Shown here piece by piece: positions 1 to 8,359 of a stretch of 9,748 nucleotides of DNA. The translations under genes and the position numbers were made by a program. The DNA comes from Bacteroides sp. (lineage in GTDB: Bacteria; Bacteroidota; Bacteroidia; Bacteroidales; SM23-62), in contig JAUVKJ010000042.1 in the NCBI GenBank assembly GCA_030592145.1, forward strand, positions 1 through 9,748, given 5' to 3'. Every line of letters starts with the position of its first letter. The first letter of the stretch is position 1. The notes under the pieces are model-generated. The model ran no database searches. It worked only from the letters and a program-made list of their open reading frames with translations, and was not told the origin of the DNA.

Positions 1-824
1 ATCACAGCATAGATGAAATCTGAATAGGAGTGCGGAAGAAAATTCCGCTGGGTGCTGTTCCCCGGAAACTTACCCAGGAATCTACCGCTGGCGATGGCTA
101 TTTTAGCCTGTTCCACCTGGTAGTTTTCCGGGTCCCTGTCCAGGTATGATTCGATCCTGTTCTTCCAGGTACCCACCCTTCCCTGATTATCAATAAGCAT
201 GGAAATTCCAACATAGGAACCAATGATAATCATCCCCCCCAGGGTAAGTAAAAGAAGATGCTGTGTATTGATCCGCCCGATGTACATTAGGATGATGCAG
301 GTTGCAAGCAGGATCAGGGCAGTAGAAAGGTCCTCCGGCATAATCAGCAGGCAGATAATACCTGTGGGAATGATCATCGGGAGGAAGGCCTTGTAAAAAT
401 CCTTGATCTCATCCTGGCGCAGTGACAGAAGCCTCGCCAGGTACATGATAAGGGCAAGTTTGGCAAAATCAGATGGCTGGAAAGAGAGGCCAATGAGTGG
501 GAGCTCCAGCCAGCGGTTTGCCTCATTGATGCTTTTCCCGAAAAAAAGGGTAATGATGAGCAGGGGTATTGCCATGGCCACCATCAGTTGTGACAGCCGG
601 GAAAAATATCTGTACGGAATCAGGTGGGTCAGGTAGATCAGCAGGAACCCGGCCATCAGGAACATGGCGTGACGGAATACGAAATATGTGGGACTGCTTC
701 CCGGATTCCTGAATACCAACACCCCGGAGGTGCTGTAAACAGACAGCAGGGAATACAGCGACAGCACTATTATCACCGCCCATATGATCCGGTCACCTCC
801 AAAATATTTTCGTATATACAACAC
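1..824 (-). CDS. ftsW: FtsW, septal SEDS peptidoglycan glycosyltransferase (partial, C-terminus outside window)
   Basis: FtsW is the membrane glycan polymerase that works with FtsI at the septum to polymerise lipid II. The first 274 residues are visible; the frame is open through position 1 and the family is usually near 390 residues, so roughly the last third is missing. Several hydrophobic segments are present (about residues 11-30, 52-70, 79-95, 118-133, 148-162, 167-183 and 189-211). SEDS signatures are QPSDFAK at 116-122, PEDLSTALIL at 163-172, and PGNSTQRNFLPHSYSDFIYA at 254-273, where D269 aligns with the catalytic Asp proposed for RodA and FtsW. The start is not ATG: a TAA lies in frame 18 bases upstream, and the first candidates after it are GTG (824-822) and TTG (821-819). 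The first in-frame ATG is codon 54, inside the second hydrophobic segment. GTG is preferred but TTG is possible. It lies 47 bases after murD. Confidence 0.95.
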   Translation of the reverse strand, partial: MLYIRKYFGGDRIIWAVIIVLSLYSLLSVYSTSGVLVFRNPGSSPTYFVFRHAMFLMAGFLLIYLTHLIPYRYFSRLSQLMVAMAIPLLIITLFFGKSINEANRWLELPLIGLSFQPSDFAKLALIMYLARLLSLRQDEIKDFYKAFLPMIIPTGIICLLIMPEDLSTALILLATCIILMYIGRINTQHLLLLTLGGMIIIGSYVGISMLIDNQGRVGTWKNRIESYLDRDPENYQVEQAKIAIASGRFLGKFPGNSTQRNFLPHSYSDFIYAV

Positions 825-871
825 CTTATCAGCTGCTGAAATTTATATTTACTCCCCTGCGGGGTTGCTTA

Positions 872-2212
872 TTAAAGTTTTTTTACCGCTTCCTTGAATT
901 GCCATCCACGATCTTCATAATTTTCAAACAGGTCAAAACTAGCACAGGCAGGGGATAGCAGTACCGTATCCCCGTTGCTGGCCAGGTAATAAGCCTTTTG
1001 AACCGCCTCTTCCATACTCCCGGTATCGATGATGGTTTCCACCCGTTTCTCAAAAGCCTTATGCAACTTTGTATTGTCTTTTCCAAGGCAAATAAGGGTA
1101 GTCACTTTGTCTTCGACCAGGTCCTTTATTTCATTATAGTCGTTCCCCTTATCGATCCCGCCTGCAATCCAAACCACCGGTGTGGCCAAGCCTTCCAGGG
1201 CATACCATGTAGAATTGACATTGGTGGCCTTGCTGTCGTTTATGAACTGGATCCCGTGTACCTGAAGAACTTTCTCGAGGCGGTGCTCCACCCCCTGGAA
1301 ATCCATCAGGCTCTCCCGGATCAGGTCTTTGCGAATTTTCAGTACACTTCCCGTAATACCCGCTGCCATACTGTTGTACTGGTTGTGTTTCCCCATCAGG
1401 GCAAGATCCTGTACGGACATGCTGAACGGTCTTTCTCCATATTCCACCCTGAGATTATCATCCTCGTCGATGTATGCTACTTCCCTGTCTTTCTTCTTCA
1501 TGGCAAAGGGGAGTTCCTTTGCCTTCAAAACGATCCTTTCCAGTTCCTTGACGGTGATCTCATCATCGGAGCAGAACACGAAGAATTCATCTTCTGACAG
1601 GTTCTGTGTGATCCTGAATTTTGCATCCACATAATCCTGCATATTACCATCGTACCAGTCCAGGTGATCCGGGGTAATGTTCAGTAAAATAGCAATGTCT
1701 GCCTTGAACTCGAACATGCCATCCAGCTGAAAGCTGCTTAGCTCCAGGACATAGTAATCATAATTTTCTTCTGCAACCTGAAGTGCAAAACTTTTTCCTA
1801 CATTCCCTGCAATTCCTGCGTTCATTCCTGCTTTCTTCAGCATATGGTGGATCAGGGATGTGGTCGTGGTTTTCCCGTTGCTGCCTGTAATGCAGATCTT
1901 CTTTGCCCGTGTATGCCTGCCGGCGAACTCAATTTCCGATATTATACGGATCTTATTTTTCCGGATCGTCTGAATGATCGGAGAGCGTTCAGGGATACCG
2001 GGACTCTTTATGACTTCCCCGGCATCCATGATCAGTCTTTCGGTATGCTTTTTCTCCTCCCAGGAGATATCGTAGTTATACAGCATTTCCTTGTATTTGC
2101 TCTTGATGGTTCCATGATCTGAAAGAAATACATCATAGCCCTGTTTTTTTGCAAGAATGGCTGAGCCTGTACCACTTTCGCCTCCACCCAGAATAATAAT
2201 TTTGTTTGTCAT
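872..2212 (-). CDS. murD: MurD, UDP-N-acetylmuramoyl-L-alanine--D-glutamate ligase
   Basis: This cytoplasmic ATP-dependent ligase adds D-glutamate to UDP-MurNAc-L-Ala. At 446 residues it has the usual family length. An N-terminal Rossmann-like UDP-binding domain opens with ILGGGESGTGSA (7-18). The central ATPase domain carries the P-loop GSNGKTTTT (110-118, K114), ELSSFQL (157-163) and NITPDHLDWY (178-187). YVDAK ends at K198, which corresponds to the lysine that is carbamylated in E. coli MurD. The C-terminal domain has NDSKATN (325-331) and the typical MurD ending SPACASFDLFENYEDRG (420-436). The start is ATG at 2212-2210, 24 bases after the mraY stop, with no strong ribosome binding site. 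Its position between mraY and ftsW is the normal Bacteroidota dcw order. No anomalies were seen. Confidence 0.98.
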   Translation of the reverse strand: MTNKIIILGGGESGTGSAILAKKQGYDVFLSDHGTIKSKYKEMLYNYDISWEEKKHTERLIMDAGEVIKSPGIPERSPIIQTIRKNKIRIISEIEFAGRHTRAKKICITGSNGKTTTTSLIHHMLKKAGMNAGIAGNVGKSFALQVAEENYDYYVLELSSFQLDGMFEFKADIAILLNITPDHLDWYDGNMQDYVDAKFRITQNLSEDEFFVFCSDDEITVKELERIVLKAKELPFAMKKKDREVAYIDEDDNLRVEYGERPFSMSVQDLALMGKHNQYNSMAAGITGSVLKIRKDLIRESLMDFQGVEHRLEKVLQVHGIQFINDSKATNVNSTWYALEGLATPVVWIAGGIDKGNDYNEIKDLVEDKVTTLICLGKDNTKLHKAFEKRVETIIDTGSMEEAVQKAYYLASNGDTVLLSPACASFDLFENYEDRGWQFKEAVKKL

Positions 2213-2236
2213 AAGCCTTGAGAGAATTAGATTATT

Positions 2237-3487
2237 TTATCTGATCTTTAATGTTATTATCGTTATCACTGCCAACAGGATACCCACAATCCAGAAACGG
2301 GTAACAATTTTGGGCTCCGGGTATCCTTTCATTTGATAATGATGATGAAGCGGTGCCATCAGGAAGATCCTTTTCCCTTCCCCATCCCGCTTTCGCGTAT
2401 ATTTAAAATAGCTGACCTGCATGAGTACCGAGAGGCTTTCCATCAGAAATATCCCGCAGAGAATAGGAATCAGAAGCTCTTTGCGGATCACTATTGCATA
2501 AACAGCGATGATCCCTCCGATGGAAAGGCTTCCTGTATCCCCCATAAACACCTGTGCCGGGTAAGAATTATACCAGAGGAATCCTATCATGGCCCCGATG
2601 AATGCACTCATGTAGATCACAAGTTCACCGGTATAAGGGATGTACATAATGTTCAGGTAATCTGCATAAAGGATATTACCGGAGACATAGGCCAGGACAC
2701 CCAGGGTCACTCCCATGATGGCGGAGGTACCCGTGGCAAGTCCATCAAGGCCGTCGGTTATATTTGCCCCGTTCGATACTGCCGTAATGATTATGATCAC
2801 TGCAAGGATCAGAACCAGCCAGGCCAATTTCTGAGCCCTGTCTCCCATGAATCCGATCAGGCAGGCATAATCGAATTCATTGTTCTTTACAAAAGGAATG
2901 GTCGTTTTGGTTGATTTTACATCCCGGGTTACATACCGGCTGCTGCTTTCTTCATCTCCTTCCTCCAGTCGGATCTCCATCCTGGGTTCCCCGTTTTCAA
3001 ACAACACTTTTTCTCTTACGATCACATCCTGGTCAAGGTATAGGGTTAGTCCCACTACAATGCCCAGAGCCACCTGTCCCAGTATTTTAAATTTCCCGGT
3101 AAGTCCTTTTTTATTCTTTTTGAAAACTTTGATGTAATCATCTGCAAATCCAACCATTCCAAGCCATATGGTCGTCCCGATCATCAGTTGCACATAGGTG
3201 TTTTCGAGGTCTCCGAACAGAAAGACCGGAATGAGGATGGAAGCCAGTATGATTACCCCGCCCATAGTGGGAGTGCCCTGCTTCTGCATCTGACCTTCCA
3301 GTCCCAGGTCACGTATAGACTCCCCTATCTGCCTTCTTCTCAGAACCGTGATGATGCGTTTTCCGAACAGCATGGATATGATCAGGGAGGTAATGACCGC
3401 AGAAGCCGAGCGAAAAGAGATGTACTCAAACATCCCTGCTCCCGGGAAGCCTATACGATCCAAATATTCAAACAGGTATATCAGCAT
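2237..3487 (-). CDS. mraY: MraY, phospho-N-acetylmuramoyl-pentapeptide transferase
   Basis: MraY is an integral membrane enzyme that transfers phospho-MurNAc-pentapeptide from UDP to undecaprenyl phosphate, giving lipid I. It has 416 residues, against about 360 in E. coli. The hydrophobicity fits the family's roughly ten membrane helices. Key motifs are GTPTMGG (71-77), the catalytic-site FADDYIK (114-120, D116 and D117), [11 protein letters not shown] (128-138), [10 protein letters not shown] (242-251), [11 protein letters not shown] (315-325) and [11 protein letters not shown] (378-388, H381-H383). The extra length is one hydrophilic insertion at about 152-206, after the hydrophobic segment that follows the DD loop, so it should face the periplasm. 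I recall such an insertion as common in Bacteroidota MraY. The start is ATG, only 6 bases after the murE stop, which suggests translational coupling. murF, which separates murE and mraY in E. coli, is absent here. Confidence 0.98.
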   Translation of the reverse strand: MLIYLFEYLDRIGFPGAGMFEYISFRSASAVITSLIISMLFGKRIITVLRRRQIGESIRDLGLEGQMQKQGTPTMGGVIILASILIPVFLFGDLENTYVQLMIGTTIWLGMVGFADDYIKVFKKNKKGLTGKFKILGQVALGIVVGLTLYLDQDVIVREKVLFENGEPRMEIRLEEGDEESSSRYVTRDVKSTKTTIPFVKNNEFDYACLIGFMGDRAQKLAWLVLILAVIIIITAVSNGANITDGLDGLATGTSAIMGVTLGVLAYVSGNILYADYLNIMYIPYTGELVIYMSAFIGAMIGFLWYNSYPAQVFMGDTGSLSIGGIIAVYAIVIRKELLIPILCGIFLMESLSVLMQVSYFKYTRKRDGEGKRIFLMAPLHHHYQMKGYPEPKIVTRFWIVGILLAVITIITLKIR

Positions 3488-3493
3488 AATTCA

Positions 3494-4951
3494 TTATGTT
3501 CGTTTCAAAAGATCAAGGAGAACCTCCCGGTCATCAAAATGGTGTCTTTTTCCTTCAATCTCCTGATAGGTTTCGTGTCCTTTGCCGGCCACGAGTACGA
3601 TATCTCCCCTGGATGCAAGCATTATTGCCGTTTTAATGGCCTCCTTCCTGTCCGGAATAGCCAGGACTTTATTTCTTTTCTCTTCCGGGATGCCTTCCAT
3701 CATCTGATGAATGATATCCTCAGGTTTTTCATCCCTGGGATTATCGGAAGTGAGTATAAGCTTCTGGCTGAACTCTGCAGCCACCTTTCCCATAAGCGGG
3801 CGCTTGGCGGTATCCCGGTTCCCTCCCGCGCCAACAACCGTGATTACCCTTGCATTCCCGTTTCGCACCTGAACGATGGTACTGAGAACATTTTTCAGGG
3901 CATCCGGGGTATGGGCATAATCAATGATCGCTGTTATTCCATCGTCCGAACCCAGGGTTTCAAAGCGCCCCCTGACCGGTACCTGCTTGCTCAGAATGCA
4001 CAGGACTTCCTCCTTCTCCAGTCCGCAGAGCACGGCACATCCATATACAGCAAGAAGATTACTGGCATTAAACCTCCCGGCCAGCCGGGTCCAGATTTCC
4101 TTTTCCCCGATCACCAGTTGCATCCCGTCCAGGTGGCTTTCCAGGACCTTTCCTTTTACATCTGCCGGTCCGGTAAGTCCATACGTGCTGATGCCCGCCC
4201 CGCAATTCTGGACCATAAGCAATCCGTTTTTATCATCGCTGTTGACAAGGGCAAATGCCTCTTTAGGTAACTGATCGAAAAAGGCTTTTTTTGTATGTAT
4301 ATACTCCCTGAAGGTCTTGTGATAATCCAGGTGTTCATGGGTGATGTTGGTAAATATGCCCCCTGCAAACCCTACTCCTGCGACCCGTTTCTGGTGTATG
4401 GCATGAGAACTGACCTCCATGAAGCAATACCTGCAGCCGGCTTCCACCATCTCCTCCAGAAGCTGGTGGATCTGCAGTGGATCCGGGGTTGTATGCGAGG
4501 CCGGATGTTCCGTGTTCCCAATGAAGTTCCTTACAGTGGACAAGAGGCCGGAAGAATATCCTGCTTCTGTAAACAGCCGGTACAGCAGGGTGGCAATGGT
4601 GGTTTTGCCATTGGTCCCGGTAATGCCGATGATCTTCAGCTTCACAGAAGGATGGTTGTAAAAGGATGCCGCTCCAAGGCCAAGTGCCATGGCCGAATCC
4701 TTCACCTGTACATAGCTCACGTGCTCATCTGTGTGATCGGGGATCCTTTCACATATCACAGCACGGGCGCCGGCCTTCAGGGCCACATCGATATATTTAT
4801 GACCATCCGTTCGGGTTCCTGGGATGGCAAAAAAAGCAGAACCCTTCCCGGCCCTTCCGGAATCAAAACAAAGGGATTTGATCACGGGATTCTGCGGTCC
4901 GGTTTTACGGATCACCTTCACCTGGCTTAATATATCGTGTAGTTGTTTCAC
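3494..4951 (-). CDS. murE: MurE, UDP-MurNAc-L-alanyl-D-glutamate--2,6-diaminopimelate ligase
   Basis: This cytoplasmic ATP-dependent ligase adds the third stem-peptide residue to UDP-MurNAc-L-Ala-D-Glu. At 485 residues it is of family length. The order is an N-terminal UDP-MurNAc-binding domain with SLCFDSGRAGKGSAFFAIPG (26-45), then an ATPase domain with P-loop TGTNGKTT (111-118), HTTPDP (153-158), EVSSHA (179-184) and NITHEHLDYH (202-211). K221 in YIHTK is the expected carbamylated lysine. The C-terminal domain has DYAHTPD (344-350), DNPRDE (403-408) and GKGHETYQ (457-464). DNPRxE is the established signature of enzymes that use meso-diaminopimelate rather than lysine, so DAP-type peptidoglycan is inferred. 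The start is GTG (4951-4949), 3 bases after the ftsI stop. The next in-frame Met is near residue 88, inside the substrate-binding domain, so GTG is well supported. Confidence 0.98.
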   Translation of the reverse strand: MKQLHDILSQVKVIRKTGPQNPVIKSLCFDSGRAGKGSAFFAIPGTRTDGHKYIDVALKAGARAVICERIPDHTDEHVSYVQVKDSAMALGLGAASFYNHPSVKLKIIGITGTNGKTTIATLLYRLFTEAGYSSGLLSTVRNFIGNTEHPASHTTPDPLQIHQLLEEMVEAGCRYCFMEVSSHAIHQKRVAGVGFAGGIFTNITHEHLDYHKTFREYIHTKKAFFDQLPKEAFALVNSDDKNGLLMVQNCGAGISTYGLTGPADVKGKVLESHLDGMQLVIGEKEIWTRLAGRFNASNLLAVYGCAVLCGLEKEEVLCILSKQVPVRGRFETLGSDDGITAIIDYAHTPDALKNVLSTIVQVRNGNARVITVVGAGGNRDTAKRPLMGKVAAEFSQKLILTSDNPRDEKPEDIIHQMMEGIPEEKRNKVLAIPDRKEAIKTAIMLASRGDIVLVAGKGHETYQEIEGKRHHFDDREVLLDLLKRT

Positions 4952-4954
4952 AGC

Positions 4955-7072
4955 TCAGCTGAAACTCATGGTCAATATTATTATTTGTCCCCTGTTTATG
5001 CGGCTCCCCGGGGGAAGCGATTGTTCCACGACCTTGCCCCGGCCCCGGACCATCACCTTTAAACCTGCATTTTCCAGCAGGTATACCGCGTCCTTGACCC
5101 CCATTTCCTTCACATTGGGAACCATGTCATCATGTACTGTCAATGGATCCAGGCGGATGTGGTCATCGGTCTTTTTTGTCATTACCCAGTCTCCGCCCAC
5201 TTCTCCGAGTACAGGAATGTCCAATTCTGTCAGCGTTGCCTCCAGGTCCTTCCTGTGACCGTTTTTGGAATAGGGGATGGATATTCCGTCCCCGGCGTTA
5301 AGGCCCTCCTGCAGATCAAAGCTGGTGGCATAGACCTTGTTGGCGATCTCCCGGAATACGGGGCCCGCCACCAGGTTGCCGTAATACACAGCATTGGTGG
5401 GGGAATTCACCACCACGATGCAGGAATATTTTGGTTTTTCCGCCGGGAAATAGCCGACAAACGAGGCCTGGTAGCTCACCTTCGAATCTATCCTGTAACC
5501 GTACTTTTCGTTTGCTATCTGCACGGTCCCGGTCTTTCCGGCGATGTGGAAATTCTCATTGCTCAGGTTTTTTGCCGTACCGTTTTCCACCACTCCCTCA
5601 AGCATGGTCTTCATGGTTGAAAGGGTTTGTCTGGAGCAAATGGAAGGATCGATCAGCCGGATATCGAATTCCTTGACGGTCTTGCCATAGTTAAGTATGC
5701 GTTCCACGATACGGGGACCGACCATGCGTCCGTCATTTGCCACCGCATTATAAAAGGTCAGCACCTGAAGGGGGGTCATCCTGACCTCGTAACCGTGTGA
5801 CATCATGGGCAGGGTGATTCCGGACCAGTATTCATCTCCCGGGTACCTAATCAGTGGTTCTCCCTCGCCCCTGATCTCAATGCCCAGCGGCTCATTCAGA
5901 TGCATCCTGTATAGCCGCTCCACAAAGGCTTCCTCCTTTCCCCTGTAATTCTCATAGATGATCTTAGAAAGAGCCACATTGGAGGAAACTTCAAAGGCTT
6001 CCTTCACGGAGATCCTTCCGTATCCTCCCTTCCTGGTATCCCTGATCACCTTATCATAGTACCTTATCGAACCTGTTCCTGTATCGATGGTATCATCCGG
6101 TTCCACAAATCCGTCTTCAATCGCCGCCATCAGGGTGGCCAGCTTGAAGGTGGATCCGGGTTCCGTACTTTCCGCAATGGCATAATTATAGGCTTCTGTA
6201 TACCGTCCGTTCTCGTCACGGGTAAGATTGGCGATGGCCCTGATGTTGCCGGTTTCAACTTCCATAAGAACTGCGCAGCCGTGATGGGCCTGATGCCTGG
6301 ACAATTGTTTTAACAGGGCATACTCAGCGACATCCTGTATATCCACATCAATGGTAGTGACAACATCGTATCCGTTTTCGGGGTCCACTTCATTGGCATC
6401 ACGCAGGGGAATCCAGAGGTTCCCTGCCGTCTTCTGCACAAGGCGTACCCCCTGTACACCAGAGAGATAATGGTCATAGGCCCCTTCTATCCCGACAATA
6501 TTGCCGCTCTCACTCTTGCTCAGGTAGCCAATGGTCCGGGCAGCCAGTAACTGATGCGGGAGTACCCGCCGGTTGCTCTGGATATTGATCAGTCCCCCTT
6601 TATACCGCCCCAGCCGGAATATCGGAAAATGTTTCAGTTCCTGCAGCTGCTTATAGCTGACCTGTCGGCGTATCAGGTAATACCTTTTCCCGTCTCGCCG
6701 GGCCTGCATGAGTTCGCGCTTGTAAGCAGCTTTTGATTTATCCCGGAACAGGTTTGACAGGCAGAGGCTAAGTGAATCCACGCCCGATGTGAACACTTTA
6801 TCCTCCATGGCGTTGGTTTTCAGGTCCATGCGGATCTCGTAGAATGGGACAGAGGTGGCCAGCAGCCGTTTCCCCCCGCTTGCATAGATATCTCCCCGGT
6901 TGGATTCAATGGTGATGTACTTCAGCATCAGCTCATCGGCTTTCTTCCTCAGCTCATCTCCCTGCACTACCTGCAATTGCAGTATCCTGCCCACGATGAG
7001 AAGAGCCAGCAGGAATAGTCCCAGGTACAACCCGATCACACGTCTTACTATTATTTTCTTAATCGACTTCAT
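4955..7072 (-). CDS. ftsI: FtsI/PBP3-type class B penicillin-binding protein with C-terminal PASTA domain
   Basis: This is the septal D,D-transpeptidase that crosslinks new glycan, acting in the periplasm with FtsW. It has 705 residues. A short basic cytoplasmic tail and one membrane anchor (about 12-34) are followed by a pedestal domain (about 40-235, with ESNRGDIYASGG at 56-67 typical of class B PBPs). The transpeptidase domain (about 265-580) shows all three active-site motifs: S307-T-F-K310, S363-S-N365 and K513-T-G515. After a linker comes a single PASTA-like domain (about 645-705) with VPNVKEMGVKDAVYLLENAG at 651-670. That layout resembles SpoVD-type PBPs more than E. coli FtsI, which lacks PASTA. 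The start is ATG, and the first 14 bases overlap the end of ftsL, so coupling is likely. Placement directly after ftsL and before murE supports the divisome role over an elongation PBP. Confidence 0.95.
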   Translation of the reverse strand: MKSIKKIIVRRVIGLYLGLFLLALLIVGRILQLQVVQGDELRKKADELMLKYITIESNRGDIYASGGKRLLATSVPFYEIRMDLKTNAMEDKVFTSGVDSLSLCLSNLFRDKSKAAYKRELMQARRDGKRYYLIRRQVSYKQLQELKHFPIFRLGRYKGGLINIQSNRRVLPHQLLAARTIGYLSKSESGNIVGIEGAYDHYLSGVQGVRLVQKTAGNLWIPLRDANEVDPENGYDVVTTIDVDIQDVAEYALLKQLSRHQAHHGCAVLMEVETGNIRAIANLTRDENGRYTEAYNYAIAESTEPGSTFKLATLMAAIEDGFVEPDDTIDTGTGSIRYYDKVIRDTRKGGYGRISVKEAFEVSSNVALSKIIYENYRGKEEAFVERLYRMHLNEPLGIEIRGEGEPLIRYPGDEYWSGITLPMMSHGYEVRMTPLQVLTFYNAVANDGRMVGPRIVERILNYGKTVKEFDIRLIDPSICSRQTLSTMKTMLEGVVENGTAKNLSNENFHIAGKTGTVQIANEKYGYRIDSKVSYQASFVGYFPAEKPKYSCIVVVNSPTNAVYYGNLVAGPVFREIANKVYATSFDLQEGLNAGDGISIPYSKNGHRKDLEATLTELDIPVLGEVGGDWVMTKKTDDHIRLDPLTVHDDMVPNVKEMGVKDAVYLLENAGLKVMVRGRGKVVEQSLPPGSRINRGQIIILTMSFS

Positions 7073-7460
7073 TCCTTTTCCTGCTCCTGGCTACGGTTAT
7101 TTTTATTGGCGGCTTAACCGCTTCCATAAGTCCCAGTCCCTTTTCCCCGACCAGCTTGGCAACTTCGGATTGCCTGCTGATAAACTCCAGCTCGGAGGCT
7201 GTCGAGATTGCCCTTGCACGTAATTCCTTTAGTTCAGTTTGCAGCTCCATGGTCTGCCGGATCACTTTTTCAGCGTGATAGCGGTTCCCTATGTAAAGTA
7301 TAATCAGGAAGGTAACAAACAGCACAAAGGGGAGCTGGCGAACAACCCTGTCACGGGTCAGGACAGACCCGTCAAATACATCACCCAGGGATCCCTTACG
7401 GATCTCATTTTGCTCGATCTTCTGGTCAACAAATTCTATATTGCCTTTCTGCCCTGACAT
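7059..7460 (-). CDS. ftsL: FtsL-like divisome protein, Bacteroidota type
   Basis: This is a small single-pass membrane protein, 133 residues. A charged N-terminal cytoplasmic region (about 1-42) precedes one hydrophobic segment (about 43-57, LPFVLFVTFLIILYI). A helical stretch rich in Glu, Leu and Arg (about 62-104) has coiled-coil character, and the tail is basic (about 117-131). FtsL in other bacteria has the same plan: short cytoplasmic part, membrane helix, periplasmic coiled coil that pairs with FtsB and recruits FtsI and FtsW. Primary sequence similarity to proteobacterial FtsL is low, so the call rests on topology and on its slot between rsmH and ftsI. The ATG shares its first base with the rsmH stop codon (TAATG), and the 3' end overlaps ftsI by 14 bases. 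The N-terminal cytoplasmic part is longer than in many FtsL proteins. Confidence 0.86.
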   Translation of the reverse strand: MSGQKGNIEFVDQKIEQNEIRKGSLGDVFDGSVLTRDRVVRQLPFVLFVTFLIILYIGNRYHAEKVIRQTMELQTELKELRARAISTASELEFISRQSEVAKLVGEKGLGLMEAVKPPIKITVARSRKRNEVD

Positions 7461-8359
7461 TAATCCTGAATTTTTTCCGCAATCCTGAGTTTCGCGCTTC
7501 GTGCCCTTGGATTCTGTTCAATTTCTTCCGCGCCGGGTTGAATGACATTTTTATTCACCGGAACGAAGGGGCTGCTGACATTGCCGTAAAAATCTTTTTC
7601 CACCACACCCTCCACGTTCCCGCTCCGGAAATAGTTTTTTACGATCCTGTCCTCCAGGGAATGGTAGGTAATGATCGCGAACCTTGATCCTTTCTGCATA
7701 AACCCGCTTACCCCTTTAAGCATCTCAACCAGGGATTCGAGCTCGGCATTGACTTCAATACGCAGGGCCTGGAATACCTTCGCCAGGTATTTCCGGTTCC
7801 ATTTTCCCGGGATGCAATCCCTGATGGCCTCAAGCAAGTGGCCTGTCGTCTCCAGCTTATGCTGCAAGCGCGAGTAACAGATGGCCGATGCCAGTTTTCC
7901 CGCATTTCTCACTTCTCCGTATCTTTTAAACAGATCCCTCAGCCTTTCTTCCGTGTATTGATTCAGTATATCCGCGGCCGTTTGAGGCGACTCCGGATTC
8001 ATTCTCATATCGATTTGCGAGTCGAAACGGAAAGAGAAACCCCTCTCAGCCACATCAAAGTGATGTGATGACACCCCGAGATCTGCGAGGGCCCCATTTA
8101 TGGATGTTATGCCGTGGAAGCGCAAATAATTTCGTGCATATCTGAAATTGCCCCTTATAAAAAGAAGGCGCCTGTCTTTCATTGTATTCTTTTCCGCATC
8201 CGGATCCTGGTCAAATGCGATCAGTTTTCCCTTTCCAAGGCGTTCCAGGATTCCCGCCGAATGACCTCCCCCTCCAAAGGTGAGATCTATGTAGGTTCCA
8301 CCTTTCTGAATGTCGAGGCCATTCAGACTTTCTTCCAGCAAAACAGGATGATGATACAT
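7460..8359 (-). CDS. rsmH: RsmH (MraW), 16S rRNA (cytosine-1402-N4)-methyltransferase
   Basis: RsmH is an S-adenosylmethionine-dependent methyltransferase that modifies the N4 of C1402 in the 16S rRNA decoding centre. At 299 residues it is slightly shorter than the E. coli enzyme. The N-terminal HHPVLLEESL (3-12) is typical. The SAM-binding loop is DLTFGGGGHSAGIL (25-38), followed by AFDQDP (48-53). ALADLGVSSHHFD (90-102) and GFSFRFDSQIDMRMN (107-121) are family blocks. ALRIEVNAELESL (198-210), ITYHSLEDRIVK (230-241) and the C-terminal NPRARSAKLRIAEK (283-296) complete the signature. The ATG follows the mraZ stop codon directly (TAA then ATG, no gap), and the stop overlaps the ftsL start by one base. 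It is the usual second gene of the dcw cluster. No anomalies were seen. Confidence 0.98.
   Translation of the reverse strand: MYHHPVLLEESLNGLDIQKGGTYIDLTFGGGGHSAGILERLGKGKLIAFDQDPDAEKNTMKDRRLLFIRGNFRYARNYLRFHGITSINGALADLGVSSHHFDVAERGFSFRFDSQIDMRMNPESPQTAADILNQYTEERLRDLFKRYGEVRNAGKLASAICYSRLQHKLETTGHLLEAIRDCIPGKWNRKYLAKVFQALRIEVNAELESLVEMLKGVSGFMQKGSRFAIITYHSLEDRIVKNYFRSGNVEGVVEKDFYGNVSSPFVPVNKNVIQPGAEEIEQNPRARSAKLRIAEKIQD

Noticed and set aside
523..783. An 86-codon frame on the minus strand beginning MGGDNSAV.
   Set aside because: It is out of frame within ftsW. The true frame gives continuous SEDS membrane segments and motifs through to position 1.
853..863. CCCCTGCGGGG, a short inverted repeat between murD and ftsW.
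   Set aside because: The stem is only 4 bp with a 3-base loop and no T tract follows on the minus strand, so it is unlikely to be a terminator inside the operon.
998..1597. A 199-codon open frame on the plus strand.
   Set aside because: It lies entirely antisense to murD and shows no family signature.
3188..4270. A 360-codon open frame on the plus strand.
   Set aside because: It is antisense to mraY and murE, crosses their junction and has no recognisable motifs. Both minus-strand genes are complete with all catalytic motifs, so this is a shadow frame.
4295..4930. A 211-codon open frame on the plus strand.
   Set aside because: It is antisense to the well-conserved N-terminal and ATPase parts of murE and has no recognisable domain.
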